A stretch of 64,000 nt of DNA from Tranquillimonas alkanivorans (GTDB lineage Bacteria; Pseudomonadota; Alphaproteobacteria; Rhodobacterales; Rhodobacteraceae), in assembly GCF_900115595.1 (NCBI RefSeq), contig NZ_FOXA01000010.1, forward strand, positions 1 through 64,000, in the 5' to 3' direction. The stretch's first letter is position 1; each line of letters begins with the position of its first letter. Position numbers and translations under genes: made by a program. Below the pieces are notes generated by a model, which ran no database searches, was not told the origin of the DNA, and saw only the letters and a program-made list of their open reading frames with translations. Shown here piece after piece: positions 30,421 through 38,842 of the stretch.

Positions 30421-32172
30421 TTGAAGGCGATCCTGGACAATCTCAAGTCGCTCGGGCGAACACGGCTTATCGCGCTCGGCGCCACCGGAGTGGGCCTTGT
30501 CGCCGCGCTGCTGTTCGGTCTGAACGCGGTGATGGCGCCGAGTTATGCGCCACTTTACAGCGAGCTTTCGCCGGCCGGCGCGGCCGACATCGTGAGCACG
30601 CTGGAACAGGCGGGCTTCGCGGTCGACGTGTCGCCCGATGGCACCACTGTAAGTGTGCCGCGCACGGATCTCGCCCGCGCGCGCATGTCGCTGGCCGAAC
30701 GGGGCCTGCCCGACCAGGGCGTGCCGGGGTGGGAACTGTTCGACAACGCCAGCGGTCTCGGCATGAACACGTTCATGCAGCGCGTGAACCGCTTGCGCGC
30801 GCTCGAGGGCGAACTCGCCCGCAGCATCCAAACCATCGACGGCGTCGATGCTGCGCGCGTGCACCTCGTCCTGCCCGAACGCGAGGCCTTCTCGCGCGAC
30901 CGGCCCGAACCCAGCGCTTCAGTCATCGTGCGCGGACGCGCGCGACACGCGATCTCGCGCCGGCAAGGGCAGGCCATCCGCGCGCTCGTCGCCTCGGCCG
31001 TGCCCGAGATGTCGCCGGGCCGCGTTACCGTGCTGTCGGCCACGGGCGAGACAATCCTGGCCGAAGACGGCGACGGCACGTCCGACATCACCCTGCAAAG
31101 CGTCCGCGCCTCGATCGAGGAACGGATGGCGCGCAACGTCTCGCAGATCCTGACGGCGCGCGTGGGCGCGGGCAACGCGCGCGTACAGGTGAGCGTGGAC
31201 TTGACCTCGGAGCGCGAGGTCGTCGTCTCGCGCAGCTTCGATCCCAGCCAGCAGGTCGCCCGCTCGATCGAGACGCGCGAGGAAGAAGTCGAGGACCGCG
31301 AGAACGCCAGCGGCGAGGTCGGCGTGGGCAACAACCTGCCCGAGGAGCTGCAGGACGGCGGTGCGAACGGCCCGCAATCGACCAACAGCCGGACCCGCAC
31401 CGACGAGATCGTCAACTATGAGATCGGATCGACCGAAAGCGAGACGACGCGCGAGCCCGGCGATATCGAACGGGTGTCGGTCGCGGTCCTGGTCAACGGC
31501 ATCTACGACACGCTTCCCAACGGCGACGTCGAATACCGCGAGCGCCCGGCGGAAGAGCTCGAACGGCTTGGCGAGCTGGTCAAGACCGCCATCGGCTTCA
31601 ACGAGGCGCGTGGCGACACCGTCTCGATCGACAGCCTGCGGTTCATGGACTACTCGATGGAACTGGGCGAGCCCGTCGGCCGGTCGATGGCCGCCGTGAT
31701 CTCGGACAGCCTGCCCAGCATCCTGCGCGGCCTGTTCGCCTTGGCGGTGATGGCGCTGATCCTGTTCTTCGGCATGCGGCCCCTCCGCGCGCTCATCGAG
31801 CCGAAGAAGATCGAGGACGAGACGCCGGCGCTGACCTCCGACGCGCAGGGCTATCCCGCGCTGACGGCAGAGGGACAGCAGGCAGCGGCACAGCAGGCGC
31901 AGATCGCCGCGACGCCCGGCGCCCTCCAACCGCAGGCCGGCCAGACGGCTATTGCGCCCGCCGGGGGCGGCACCGCGCTCGCCGCACCGGTCGCGGGAGC
32001 CGAGGCGCGGTCGGGCGACGTGCTGGACCCGGTGCAGGACGGCGAGGTCGTTCGTCTGGCCGCCGTGCACGGCGGCGTCGACCGTAAACGGCTGAACTCG
32101 GTTGGCGAGCTCGCCGAGTCGCACCCGGACGAGACGCTAAACGTCGTTCGCGGCTGGCTTCAGGAGGCCTGA
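30421..32172 (+). CDS. fliF: Flagellar MS-ring protein FliF
   Basis: The 583-residue protein has two membrane segments (about 17-38 and 425-448) and between them the ring-building domains with VDGVDAARVHL-type and LVLPEREAFSRD sequences, and the C-terminal cytoplasmic FliG-binding tail. The start is TTG at 30421: a stop lies in frame at 30385 and no ATG or GTG is available, with only a weak GGTGA nearby. A rare start may limit FliF levels. It opens the operon fliF-fliH-fliN-fliP-(97 aa)-fliG. Confidence 0.93.
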   Translation: MKAILDNLKSLGRTRLIALGATGVGLVAALLFGLNAVMAPSYAPLYSELSPAGAADIVSTLEQAGFAVDVSPDGTTVSVPRTDLARARMSLAERGLPDQGVPGWELFDNASGLGMNTFMQRVNRLRALEGELARSIQTIDGVDAARVHLVLPEREAFSRDRPEPSASVIVRGRARHAISRRQGQAIRALVASAVPEMSPGRVTVLSATGETILAEDGDGTSDITLQSVRASIEERMARNVSQILTARVGAGNARVQVSVDLTSEREVVVSRSFDPSQQVARSIETREEEVEDRENASGEVGVGNNLPEELQDGGANGPQSTNSRTRTDEIVNYEIGSTESETTREPGDIERVSVAVLVNGIYDTLPNGDVEYRERPAEELERLGELVKTAIGFNEARGDTVSIDSLRFMDYSMELGEPVGRSMAAVISDSLPSILRGLFALAVMALILFFGMRPLRALIEPKKIEDETPALTSDAQGYPALTAEGQQAAAQQAQIAATPGALQPQAGQTAIAPAGGGTALAAPVAGAEARSGDVLDPVQDGEVVRLAAVHGGVDRKRLNSVGELAESHPDETLNVVRGWLQEA

Positions 32173-32176
32173 CCCC

Positions 32177-32854
32177 GTGCACCCCGCCTTCTGCAGAGAC
32201 TTCGACGAGGAACACGCCGCGGCGCGCGCGCACGAAGAGCGCGCCGCCCGCGCCCGCTATACCGAGGAAGACCTCGCCGCTGCCATCGAGGCCGCGCGGG
32301 CCGAGGGACAGGAGGCCGGGCGGGCCAAAGGCCATGCCGCGGGCGCGGCCGAGATGCGCGACACGCTCCTCGCCCGCCACGCCGAGGCGCTCGAGACCCT
32401 CGTTCCGCAGCTCGAGACGTTGCTGCGCGATGCCGCCGCGCACCGCGCAGCGCTGGAAGCCCAGGTCGTCGATTTCGTCCTGTCGGTCTGCGAGCAGGTC
32501 TTCCCCGAATTCCTGCGCACCCGCGCCCGCGATCGCGCGCGGGAGCAGGTCGAGGACACGCTGCGCCTCGCGCTCGGCAGCGCGACCGTGCGCATCCGGC
32601 TTGCGCCCGATACGCTTGCCGCTCTCCGCCCCCGGATCGAGGCGGCGTGGCACGAGCGCGGCGCGCGCGGGCCGCTGGAAATCATCGGCGACGAAGGGCT
32701 GGGCGAGGGCGATGCGCGCATGGAGTGGGACAACGGCTTCATGGACTACAGCTTCGCCGAGGTCTGCGACCGCATCCTCGGCGCCCTGCGCGCGCGCGGC
32801 GCGGGCGCAGCCGCCGAACAGACGAACACCACCGGGAGCATGACACGTGGCTGA
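32177..32854 (+). CDS. fliH: FliH-like flagellar export regulator
   Basis: A 225-residue protein, very Ala/Glu/Arg-rich in its first half with GxxxG-like EGQEAGRAKGHAAGAAE (about 47-63), typical of FliH. The second half holds a V-ATPase E-subunit-like domain with VVDFVLSVCEQVFPEFL. FliH binds and inhibits FliI. GTG start at 32177 follows CAGGAGG. It overlaps fliN by eight bases. Assignment rests on shape and position between fliF and fliN. Confidence 0.8.
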   Translation: MHPAFCRDFDEEHAAARAHEERAARARYTEEDLAAAIEAARAEGQEAGRAKGHAAGAAEMRDTLLARHAEALETLVPQLETLLRDAAAHRAALEAQVVDFVLSVCEQVFPEFLRTRARDRAREQVEDTLRLALGSATVRIRLAPDTLAALRPRIEAAWHERGARGPLEIIGDEGLGEGDARMEWDNGFMDYSFAEVCDRILGALRARGAGAAAEQTNTTGSMTRG

Positions 32855-33263
32855 AAACGAGACACCGGAAGACGACGCGACGTCCGACAGCGACGCCCCC
32901 CGCCCGGCCGGGACCGACGTCTTCCCCGAGATTGGAGAGGGCGAAGGCGAAGGCGCGACCGTGATCGAGAACATGGTCGGCGGGCAGCTCGACGGCGCCG
33001 AGGGTGGCCGCAACATCAACGCGATGCTGAACGTCGGGCTGAACGTGCAGATCGTGCTTGGACATTGCCGCATGCCGATCGCGCAGCTTCTGGAACTCAG
33101 CCGCGGCTCGGTGATCGAACTGGACAAGAAGATCGGCGAGCCGGTCGAGGTCGTCGTCAACGAGCGCCTGGTGGCGCGCGGCGACCTGGTGAAGGTCGGC
33201 GAGGACCGCATCGGCGTCACGCTGACCGAGATCGTCAAGGACTACGTCTCTGAGCGCCGATGA
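32847..33263 (+). CDS. fliN: Flagellar motor switch protein FliN
   Basis: The 138-residue protein has an acidic, disordered N-terminus (about 1-55) and a SpoA domain: MLNVGLNVQIVLGHCRMPIAQLL and GEPVEVVVNERLVARGDLV, ending TEIVKDYVSERR. FliN forms the base of the C-ring. GTG start inside the end of fliH. The fliP gene follows after 25 bases. Confidence 0.94.
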   Translation: MAENETPEDDATSDSDAPRPAGTDVFPEIGEGEGEGATVIENMVGGQLDGAEGGRNINAMLNVGLNVQIVLGHCRMPIAQLLELSRGSVIELDKKIGEPVEVVVNERLVARGDLVKVGEDRIGVTLTEIVKDYVSERR

Positions 33264-33288
33264 CCCGCCCCGCCGCACAGCCCGGAGC

Positions 33289-34122
33289 GTGACGCTGATC
33301 GCGCGCCTTCATATCGCCGCGCTCGTGGCGCTGGCGACCGTGGCGCTCGTCGCGCCCGCGCCCGCGCCCGCGCAGGAGGCCGGCGGCTTCCTCGACGCGA
33401 TTTCACAGACGCTGAGCGACGCCGCGCCGGATTCGGACGAGGCCGCGTCGCTGAGCGGGCGCATCCTTCAGCTCATCGCGCTGATGACGGTGCTCAGCAT
33501 CGCGCCGGGGCTGCTGATCGTGATGACGAGCTTCACGCGCTTCGTCATCGTCTTCTCGATGCTGCGCTCGGCGCTGGGGCTCAACCAGACGCCGCCCAAC
33601 ATGGTGCTGTCGAGCATGGCGCTGTTCATGACCTTCTTCGTCATGCAGCCGGTGTTCGAGGACGCGTGGCAGGACGGCCTGCAGCCACTGCTGGACAACG
33701 CGATCACGGAAGAGCAGGCGTTCCCGCGCATCACGGACCCGTTCAAGCAGTTCATGTACGTCAACACCCGGCCCGAGGACCTGGCCCTGTTCCGCGACAT
33801 CGCCGCACGCTCGGCCGGCGACGAGGTGGAAGAGCCCCTGCCCGCCGCCACGCTGGAGGACGCCGGCTGGGGCGAACTGGTGCCCGCCTTCATGATCTCG
33901 GAGCTGCGGCGCGCCTTCTCAATCGGGTTCCTGATCTACCTGCCCTTCGTGGCCATCGACCTGATCGTCGCCTCGGTACTGATGAGCGCAGGCATGATGA
34001 TGCTGCCGCCGGTGCTGATCTCGCTGCCGTTCAAGGTGATTTTCTTCGTGCTGATCGACGGCTGGTACATGCTCGCGGGCAGCCTGATGGAGAGCTACCT
34101 GCCCATGGCGGGCGGAGGATGA
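33289..34122 (+). CDS. fliP: Flagellar export gate protein FliP
   Basis: A 277-residue membrane protein with a cleavable signal peptide ending in an Ala-Pro repeat (APAPAPAQ, about residues 22-29), four hydrophobic segments and FliP motifs such as TSFTRFVIVFSMLRSALGLNQ and SELRRAFSIGFLIYLPF. The GTG at 33289 is used; an ATG at 33260 is out of frame. The signal peptide is partly coded by hexanucleotide repeats (33350-33375). Confidence 0.95.
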   Translation: MTLIARLHIAALVALATVALVAPAPAPAQEAGGFLDAISQTLSDAAPDSDEAASLSGRILQLIALMTVLSIAPGLLIVMTSFTRFVIVFSMLRSALGLNQTPPNMVLSSMALFMTFFVMQPVFEDAWQDGLQPLLDNAITEEQAFPRITDPFKQFMYVNTRPEDLALFRDIAARSAGDEVEEPLPAATLEDAGWGELVPAFMISELRRAFSIGFLIYLPFVAIDLIVASVLMSAGMMMLPPVLISLPFKVIFFVLIDGWYMLAGSLMESYLPMAGGG

Positions 34123-34126
34123 CGGG

Positions 34127-34420
34127 ATGAGCGGAACCGCCCAGACGGTGAACGTCGACGAGCTGCTCCGACAGGAGCTGCTGCGCCATCCGCTGGGCGG
34201 CGAGGTGCTGGCGCTGGCCGACGAAGACGGGATCGACGTGGCCGACCCTGCCGCGCTTGCGCATGTCGTGGCCGGGATGGGCGCGAGCGGCGGGGCCGCC
34301 GACGCACGGATGGTGCTGCTGCTGGCGGCACTGCTCGACCTTCTGGCCCGGCACGAGACACGGCTTCAGCACGACAGCCGCACCGGCGGCCCGACCGGCG
34401 ACGCAGAAAGGACAGGCTGA
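34127..34420 (+). CDS. Hypothetical 97-residue protein between fliP and fliG
   Basis: A small soluble protein with mostly helical composition: VDELLRQELLRHPLG near the start and a hydrophobic stretch ARMVLLLAALLDLLARH at about 61-77. No family is recognised. It starts four bases after fliP (with GACGGG upstream) and ends one base before the fliG ATG, so it is translated with switch and export genes. It may be a switch-associated accessory or a chaperone; there is no direct evidence. Confidence 0.65.
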   Translation: MSGTAQTVNVDELLRQELLRHPLGGEVLALADEDGIDVADPAALAHVVAGMGASGGAADARMVLLLAALLDLLARHETRLQHDSRTGGPTGDAERTG

Positions 34421-34421
34421 C

Positions 34422-35468
34422 ATGGCGACCACGGCCCTCAAGCGACCCGACGAGCGCAAGGCGGCACGCCGCAGGCTGCGCGGCCCGGAAAAGGCGGCGA
34501 TCCTGTTCCTGTGCCTGGGCGAAAAGCGCGGCTCGGAGCTGATGCAGAAGCTCGAAGACCGGGATATCCAGCGCATCACCCGCGCGATGACGGGGCTGGG
34601 CATGATCTCGTCCGAGCAGGTCGAGGAAGTGATGGGCGAATACACCGACGCCGTGACCCACGGCGGCGGGATCGTCGGATCGTACGCCGCCGCCGAGGCC
34701 ATGCTGAGCAAGTTCCTCCCGGCCACGCAGGTCAGCGAGATCCTGAAGGAAGCCGGCGGGCTCGCGCGCGAGCGGGACATGTGGAAGCGCTTCGGCGCGC
34801 TGAACGAAAGCGTCATCGCCAACTACCTGAAGGGCGAACACGAGCAGACCGCGGCGGCGATCCTGAGCAATGTGCAGCCCGATGTGGCGGCTCGCGTCCT
34901 GCCGCTGCTGGGCCCCGAGAAGATGCAGGACATCGCCGAGCGAATGATCAGCATGGAAGCGGTGCCGCTGCACATGATGCGTCAGATCGAGGAGACGCTC
35001 AAAAGCGACATCATGGCCGACGCGGCGCACCCGACCGCCACGGACATGCAGCAACGCATGGCCGACCTGTTCAACAAGCTGGACCGGGACGCCTTCGACC
35101 GTATCTCGCCCGCGCTCGAAGAGCGGGTGCCCGAGGCGTTCGGCGCCATCAAGCAGAAGATGTTCACGTTCGAGGACCTGGTGAAGCTCGAGGCGCAGGA
35201 CCTCGCCCGCGTCATGCGTGGGGTCGACGGCAACGTCCTGCCGCTTTCCCTGCGCGGCGCCAGCAAGGATGTGCGCGACCACTTCCTGTCGGTGCTGCCC
35301 GCGCGATCGCGCGACATGCTGCTCGACGAGATGAGTTCGATGGGCCCCGTTCGGGGGCGCGACGTGCGCGTGGCGCAGGCGGCGATGGTCGACTTCGCCA
35401 AGGAGTTGGCCGAGGACGAGGAAATCCGCCTGCCGCTCGACGATGACGACGACGAGCTGATCGAGTGA
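34422..35468 (+). CDS. fliG: Flagellar motor switch protein FliG
   Basis: This 348-residue rotor protein shows FliG-N (LRGPEKAAILFLCLGE), the middle domain with EHEQTAAAILSNVQPDVAA, and the C-terminal torque helix region FTFEDLVKLEAQDLARVMR followed by LRGASKDVRDHFL and GPVRGRDV. FliG connects FliF to the C-ring and meets MotA. AAAGGA precedes the ATG at 34422. Its stop overlaps the GTG of the next gene. Confidence 0.95.
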   Translation: MATTALKRPDERKAARRRLRGPEKAAILFLCLGEKRGSELMQKLEDRDIQRITRAMTGLGMISSEQVEEVMGEYTDAVTHGGGIVGSYAAAEAMLSKFLPATQVSEILKEAGGLARERDMWKRFGALNESVIANYLKGEHEQTAAAILSNVQPDVAARVLPLLGPEKMQDIAERMISMEAVPLHMMRQIEETLKSDIMADAAHPTATDMQQRMADLFNKLDRDAFDRISPALEERVPEAFGAIKQKMFTFEDLVKLEAQDLARVMRGVDGNVLPLSLRGASKDVRDHFLSVLPARSRDMLLDEMSSMGPVRGRDVRVAQAAMVDFAKELAEDEEIRLPLDDDDDELIE

Positions 35469-36325
35469 GCGCGGACGCGGCGGCGCGCCTGATCTCGGCG
35501 CTGGCGGCCAATCATCCCGCGCGATCGGGCTGGATCACCGGCACGGTCGTGCAATCCTTCGCCGACGGCACGATGCGCCTGAACACGCCCTCGGGTTCTC
35601 TGCTGCTGCGCATCCCCGGCGGCTCGGCCGACGTGGGCGCCCGCGTACGGCTGCGGGTGGACGGCAACCGGGCGGACCTGCGCCCGCAGGCGGAGCCCGC
35701 GCCGCTTCCCACGGCCCGCTCGTCAATGCCGCCCGAGCCGCCGCGCGTGGCGCTGCCCCCGGCGCTGGCCGAGCTTCCGCCGGTCGTGCCCGGCGGCACG
35801 ACACAGCTTCAGGCGACGCAGACGCTCAGCGTCGTCTTCCCCTCGACCGCATCGCCCGCCTTCGCCGCGATCGCGGCCCTGTTCCCGGTGGTGCTGCGCG
35901 ACGGCACCCTGCGCGGGCTCGTCCCGCCGGGCGGCACCCGCTCCGCCGCAGTGGACGGACGGCTGACGCGAGCGGCGCGCGCGGCGCTCGACACGGCGAC
36001 GGCGCGACCGGTCGAGGACCCGGCCTTCCTGCGGTGGACGATGCCCTTCTTCGACGGCGGCACGCTGAACTATGCGCAGTGGACGCAGGACAGGGACGAC
36101 CGGCGCACGCACCTTCTGCTTGAGGTGAGCTTTGCCTTCTCGGGCCTCCTGCGACTGAACGCGGTGCGCGAGGGCGACCGGCTTTCGCTACACCTGCTGA
36201 GCGAAGCGCTACTGCCCGACGCGCTTCTGCGCTCGGTCGAGGACCTGGCGAGGCGGGTGGCCGAGGCCGGGGGCATGACGTTCGAGTTCGCCCACGCCGT
36301 CGGCCGCGCGGCAGACGCTCAGTAG
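35465..36325 (+). CDS. Unknown flagellar-cluster protein, possibly with a FliK-like C-terminal fold
   Basis: This 286-residue protein starts with GTG in the fliG stop (GTGA overlap). The first 75 residues look like a beta-rich domain (VVQSFADGTMRLNTPSGSLLLR). A Pro-rich linker follows. The C-terminal 90 residues (THLLLEVSFAFSGLLRLNAV, then LSLHLLSEALLPDALL) recall the FliK C-terminal pattern, where a protein surface is read by FlhB, but the match is by eye. The true fliK is at 51064. It ends in a 7-base overlap with the convergent DUF1217 gene. The role may be in hook-length or export control. Confidence 0.6.
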   Translation: MSADAAARLISALAANHPARSGWITGTVVQSFADGTMRLNTPSGSLLLRIPGGSADVGARVRLRVDGNRADLRPQAEPAPLPTARSSMPPEPPRVALPPALAELPPVVPGGTTQLQATQTLSVVFPSTASPAFAAIAALFPVVLRDGTLRGLVPPGGTRSAAVDGRLTRAARAALDTATARPVEDPAFLRWTMPFFDGGTLNYAQWTQDRDDRRTHLLLEVSFAFSGLLRLNAVREGDRLSLHLLSEALLPDALLRSVEDLARRVAEAGGMTFEFAHAVGRAADAQ

Positions 36326-37149
36326 GTCCGCCGCGGCAGCGCCGTAATCGCCGTGATGTCGAGCGTGATGGGCACGAAAGCCCCGCCGTTGCCCGCGCTC
36401 ACCGCTCCCTGCATCAACTGGACGGCCGCGTTCCCGGCGACCGCCGTGCCGCCTTTCGCGTCGGCGATGGCCGCGTATTTGCGAGTCAGCTTTTCCAGCT
36501 CCTTCGGATCCTGGAGCTTCTCGATGTCGAACTTTCGGGCGAACAGCGCAGCTTGGCGGTCGACGTCGAGCTGCACCATCGAGTCCGGCAACCCCAGCGC
36601 CGTGCGGAAGAAGCTGGATACGTCGCGATCCTTGAGCACGTCGAGCCAGCTGCCGATCTCGCCCGCCTTCTGACGGACTTCAAGCGCGATGCCGACCGTC
36701 TCGCTCTGCTCGGCCTGCGCGTTGATGAACTGCCGGTCCAGGTATCGGTCGATCATCGCCTCCTGCCAGGCGGGGTCGAGCGTGTTGCTGCTGGTCGTCT
36801 TGCCGTCGACGGTCTCGAAGCCCATGCCCTTGTAGAGGTCGCGGATGCGCGGGTCGGTCAGGCGGTTGACCAGAGCCGTGCGGTCGTCGATGTCGCTTTC
36901 CAGGACCTTCTTCATCATCGCCTTGCCAAAGATCTGATCCTCCAGATCGTAGGTTCGCATCACGAAGGCATAGAGTTCCTGATCCTCGATCAGCTGGTCC
37001 ACCGTCTGCACATCGGCGATACGTTCGCGGAAGGAGGTGATGGCGCGCGCGTGGACCGGGCTTCTCTCGATCGACTGCATCTGGCGGTCGCGGGTCGCGT
37101 CCACAAGCTTGAGCGACATCTGCGTGCCCAGCCCGGACAGCGGGATCAC
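36319..37149 (-). CDS. DUF1217 flagellar protein
   Basis: A 276-residue helical protein with the DUF1217 pattern: VDQLIEDQELYAFVMRTYDL, GKAMMKKVLESD, ALVNRLTDPRI and RYLDRQFINAQAEQ. DUF1217 proteins are found in flagellar gene clusters of alphaproteobacteria; their role is not established. Its GTG start overlaps the flbT stop (GTGA), so it is the third gene of flaF-flbT-DUF1217, suggesting a link to flagellin control or secretion. It overlaps the convergent gene by seven bases. Confidence 0.8.
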   Translation of the reverse strand: MIPLSGLGTQMSLKLVDATRDRQMQSIERSPVHARAITSFRERIADVQTVDQLIEDQELYAFVMRTYDLEDQIFGKAMMKKVLESDIDDRTALVNRLTDPRIRDLYKGMGFETVDGKTTSSNTLDPAWQEAMIDRYLDRQFINAQAEQSETVGIALEVRQKAGEIGSWLDVLKDRDVSSFFRTALGLPDSMVQLDVDRQAALFARKFDIEKLQDPKELEKLTRKYAAIADAKGGTAVAGNAAVQLMQGAVSAGNGGAFVPITLDITAITALPRRTY

Positions 37150-37592
37150 GGCTCGGCCCCGTCCAGTTCGTCCGGCGCCACTTCGTCGCGCGGCTGCGCC
37201 GCCGCGACGTGCGCGAAGACCTCTTCCTCGCGCTTCATCACCGGGCGGAGCGAGCGCATCGCCTTGTAGTAGTCGCCCATGCTGACGAAGTTCGCGGCCT
37301 CGAACACGTGGCCCATGGTCTCGGGCCCGAAGCAGGTCGCCAGGTCGGCAAGCTGGGTCTGGATAATCGGCACGATCTTTTCGCGCACGTCGGCCCGGAT
37401 CAGCGCGGTCTGGATCAGGAAATAGGCCTTGCGCACCGGCGTGGCCTCGCCGTCGGGTTCCAGCAGATCGTGCCCCCGCACCACATCTGCGCGGCTTTCG
37501 ATGGTCAGGACCTGACGGCGGTCGGCGTTGCGGATGGCGCAGCCGTTGACGATGATGCGCTCGTTGGGCTTCAGGGTCAGCTTGAGTGCCAT
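37146..37592 (-). CDS. flbT: Flagellin translational regulator FlbT
   Basis: The 148-residue protein opens with LKLTLKPNERIIVNGCAI and continues with ADVVRGHDLLEP and YFLIQTALI, the FlbT signature. In Caulobacter FlbT binds flagellin mRNA and represses it until the hook is complete. The gene lies seven bases after flaF and overlaps the DUF1217 gene. The flagellin gene itself is not in this window. Confidence 0.93.
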   Translation of the reverse strand: MALKLTLKPNERIIVNGCAIRNADRRQVLTIESRADVVRGHDLLEPDGEATPVRKAYFLIQTALIRADVREKIVPIIQTQLADLATCFGPETMGHVFEAANFVSMGDYYKAMRSLRPVMKREEEVFAHVAAAQPRDEVAPDELDGAEP

Positions 37593-37599
37593 GGTCGCC

Positions 37600-37998
37600 T
37601 TACCCCTGCGGACTGGGCGCCGCGCCCGAAAGGCCCGCGATCACGTGACGGTTCACGGTGACCAGCGCGCCGACCCCCGGCTCGCCCCCCAGGGCGCGCG
37701 TCGTCTGCCGCTCGACCCACATGGCCAGCGACAGGAGCGAGGCGCGGAGCTCCGGCGGCAGCCGGTTTCCCGCGTCGGCAAGGTCGTTCCTGAGCGCGCC
37801 CCAAATCTTCTGGTTCTCGGCCAGGCTGTCGCGCAGCCCGCCCGCCAGCAGCTCGAGCCGTGGCCCTCGCCCATCTGCCGCGTCGAAATCATGCGCGGAT
37901 TGCTCCAGCTCGCCGGTGATGCGAGACAGAATGCGCCGCTCGATCTGGCGCGGGCTCTCGCTTTCCCGGATCGTCCGCTTGTACGCCGCGATGCTCAT
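37600..37998 (-). CDS. flaF: Flagellar biosynthesis regulator FlaF
   Basis: The 132-residue protein has the FlaF features: IAAYKRTIRESESPRQIERRI near the start, then QNQKIW-like ENQKIWGALRNDLAD. FlaF is required for flagellin secretion and works with FlbT. ATG at 37998 (MSIAAYK) follows a GAGGGG-GAAG stretch and agrees with family length; the frame upstream is not conserved. A 131-base gap precedes it on the operon side. Confidence 0.92.
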   Translation of the reverse strand: MSIAAYKRTIRESESPRQIERRILSRITGELEQSAHDFDAADGRGPRLELLAGGLRDSLAENQKIWGALRNDLADAGNRLPPELRASLLSLAMWVERQTTRALGGEPGVGALVTVNRHVIAGLSGAAPSPQG

Positions 37999-38129
37999 GC
38001 CTTCTGCTTCCCCTCTGGCCGCGTCGTTTCTGCGCGGCTTTTCCGTTACTGCTCCGGACCGCCGCTCCAGCACGTGACGCCAGCCCGGGACGACCCTAGG
38101 CGGCGGAAATGGCTGAAGTTAGGCGGAAA

Positions 38130-38537
38130 TCAGAAGCTCTGATCCAGTCGTGCGCGCGGTGTTGCCCCCGGGTCACGGCGCTGCCCGCCCCGACCGTAGA
38201 GCCCGCCCAGCCCGTGGCGATCGCGTATCCGGCGCAACTCCGCCGCGACCTCGCCCGTCGCCTCGGTGACCCGCGCCAGCAGCCGCTCGTCCTCGGCAAC
38301 CAGCTCCTTGAGCGTCGCCACCTTCGCCCGCAGCGCCGTGTGCGGCGCGTCGGCGAGCACGGGGGCCAGACCGCGCAGCAGCGTCTCGGCATGCTCCATC
38401 TTGTCGCGCTTGCGAGGATAGAGGTCGGCGACCGCCTGCAGGTCGCCCGCGTGGATCGCCTCCACCTCCTCGCGCACCAGCGCGATCAGCACGTCGAGCG
38501 CCGCTTCCGCGCGGTCGGGATCGAATGCGTCAGCCAT
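38130..38537 (-). CDS. FlgN-like export chaperone
   Basis: About 135 residues, predicted as long helices: LDVLIALVREEVEAIHAGDLQAVADLYPRKRDKM is typical of FlgN, split here for length by noting residues 14-47. FlgN escorts FlgK and FlgL to the export gate. ATG at 38537 (MADAFDP) lies five bases after the flgJ stop, with AAGGA upstream. The C-terminal 25 residues are Arg/Gly-rich and may be disordered. Identity rests on helical pattern, size and position. Confidence 0.7.
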   Translation of the reverse strand: MADAFDPDRAEAALDVLIALVREEVEAIHAGDLQAVADLYPRKRDKMEHAETLLRGLAPVLADAPHTALRAKVATLKELVAEDERLLARVTEATGEVAAELRRIRDRHGLGGLYGRGGQRRDPGATPRARLDQSF

Positions 38538-38542
38538 GCCTG

Positions 38543-38842
38543 TCAGTCCTTCTGTGCCGTGCGATAGGCGCCGATGGCGCGCTCGACGCTGTCGGAAATG
38601 CCGGTGAGGCCCTGCGCCGCAATCTCGTCGGCAAAGGCCTTGGCCAGAAAGCTGCGCCACGTCTCCTCGGCATGGCCGCCGCCGAAGCTGCCCAAATCAA
38701 CCGAGCGCATCATCTCTTCCACCGCCTGCGTCAGGAACACCGCCTCGAACTCGCGCGCCGCGTCTTTCGCCTTGTCCGGCGCGGCGGGCTTCGTCTCTGC
38801 CGCCTGTTGCGGCATCAGCGGAAGCTTCGGGCCGACCTGCAT
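38543..38842 (-). CDS. flgJ: Rod-binding protein FlgJ (N-terminal domain only)
   Basis: The 99-residue protein carries the rod-binding domain AAREFEAVFLTQAVEEMMRS and ADEIAAQGLTGISDSVERAI. The muramidase domain present in enterobacterial FlgJ is missing; the separate lytic transglycosylase at 22841 can take that role. ATG shares one base with the flgI stop (TGATG). Operon order is flgI-flgJ-flgN-like. Confidence 0.9.
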   Translation of the reverse strand: MQVGPKLPLMPQQAAETKPAAPDKAKDAAREFEAVFLTQAVEEMMRSVDLGSFGGGHAEETWRSFLAKAFADEIAAQGLTGISDSVERAIGAYRTAQKD

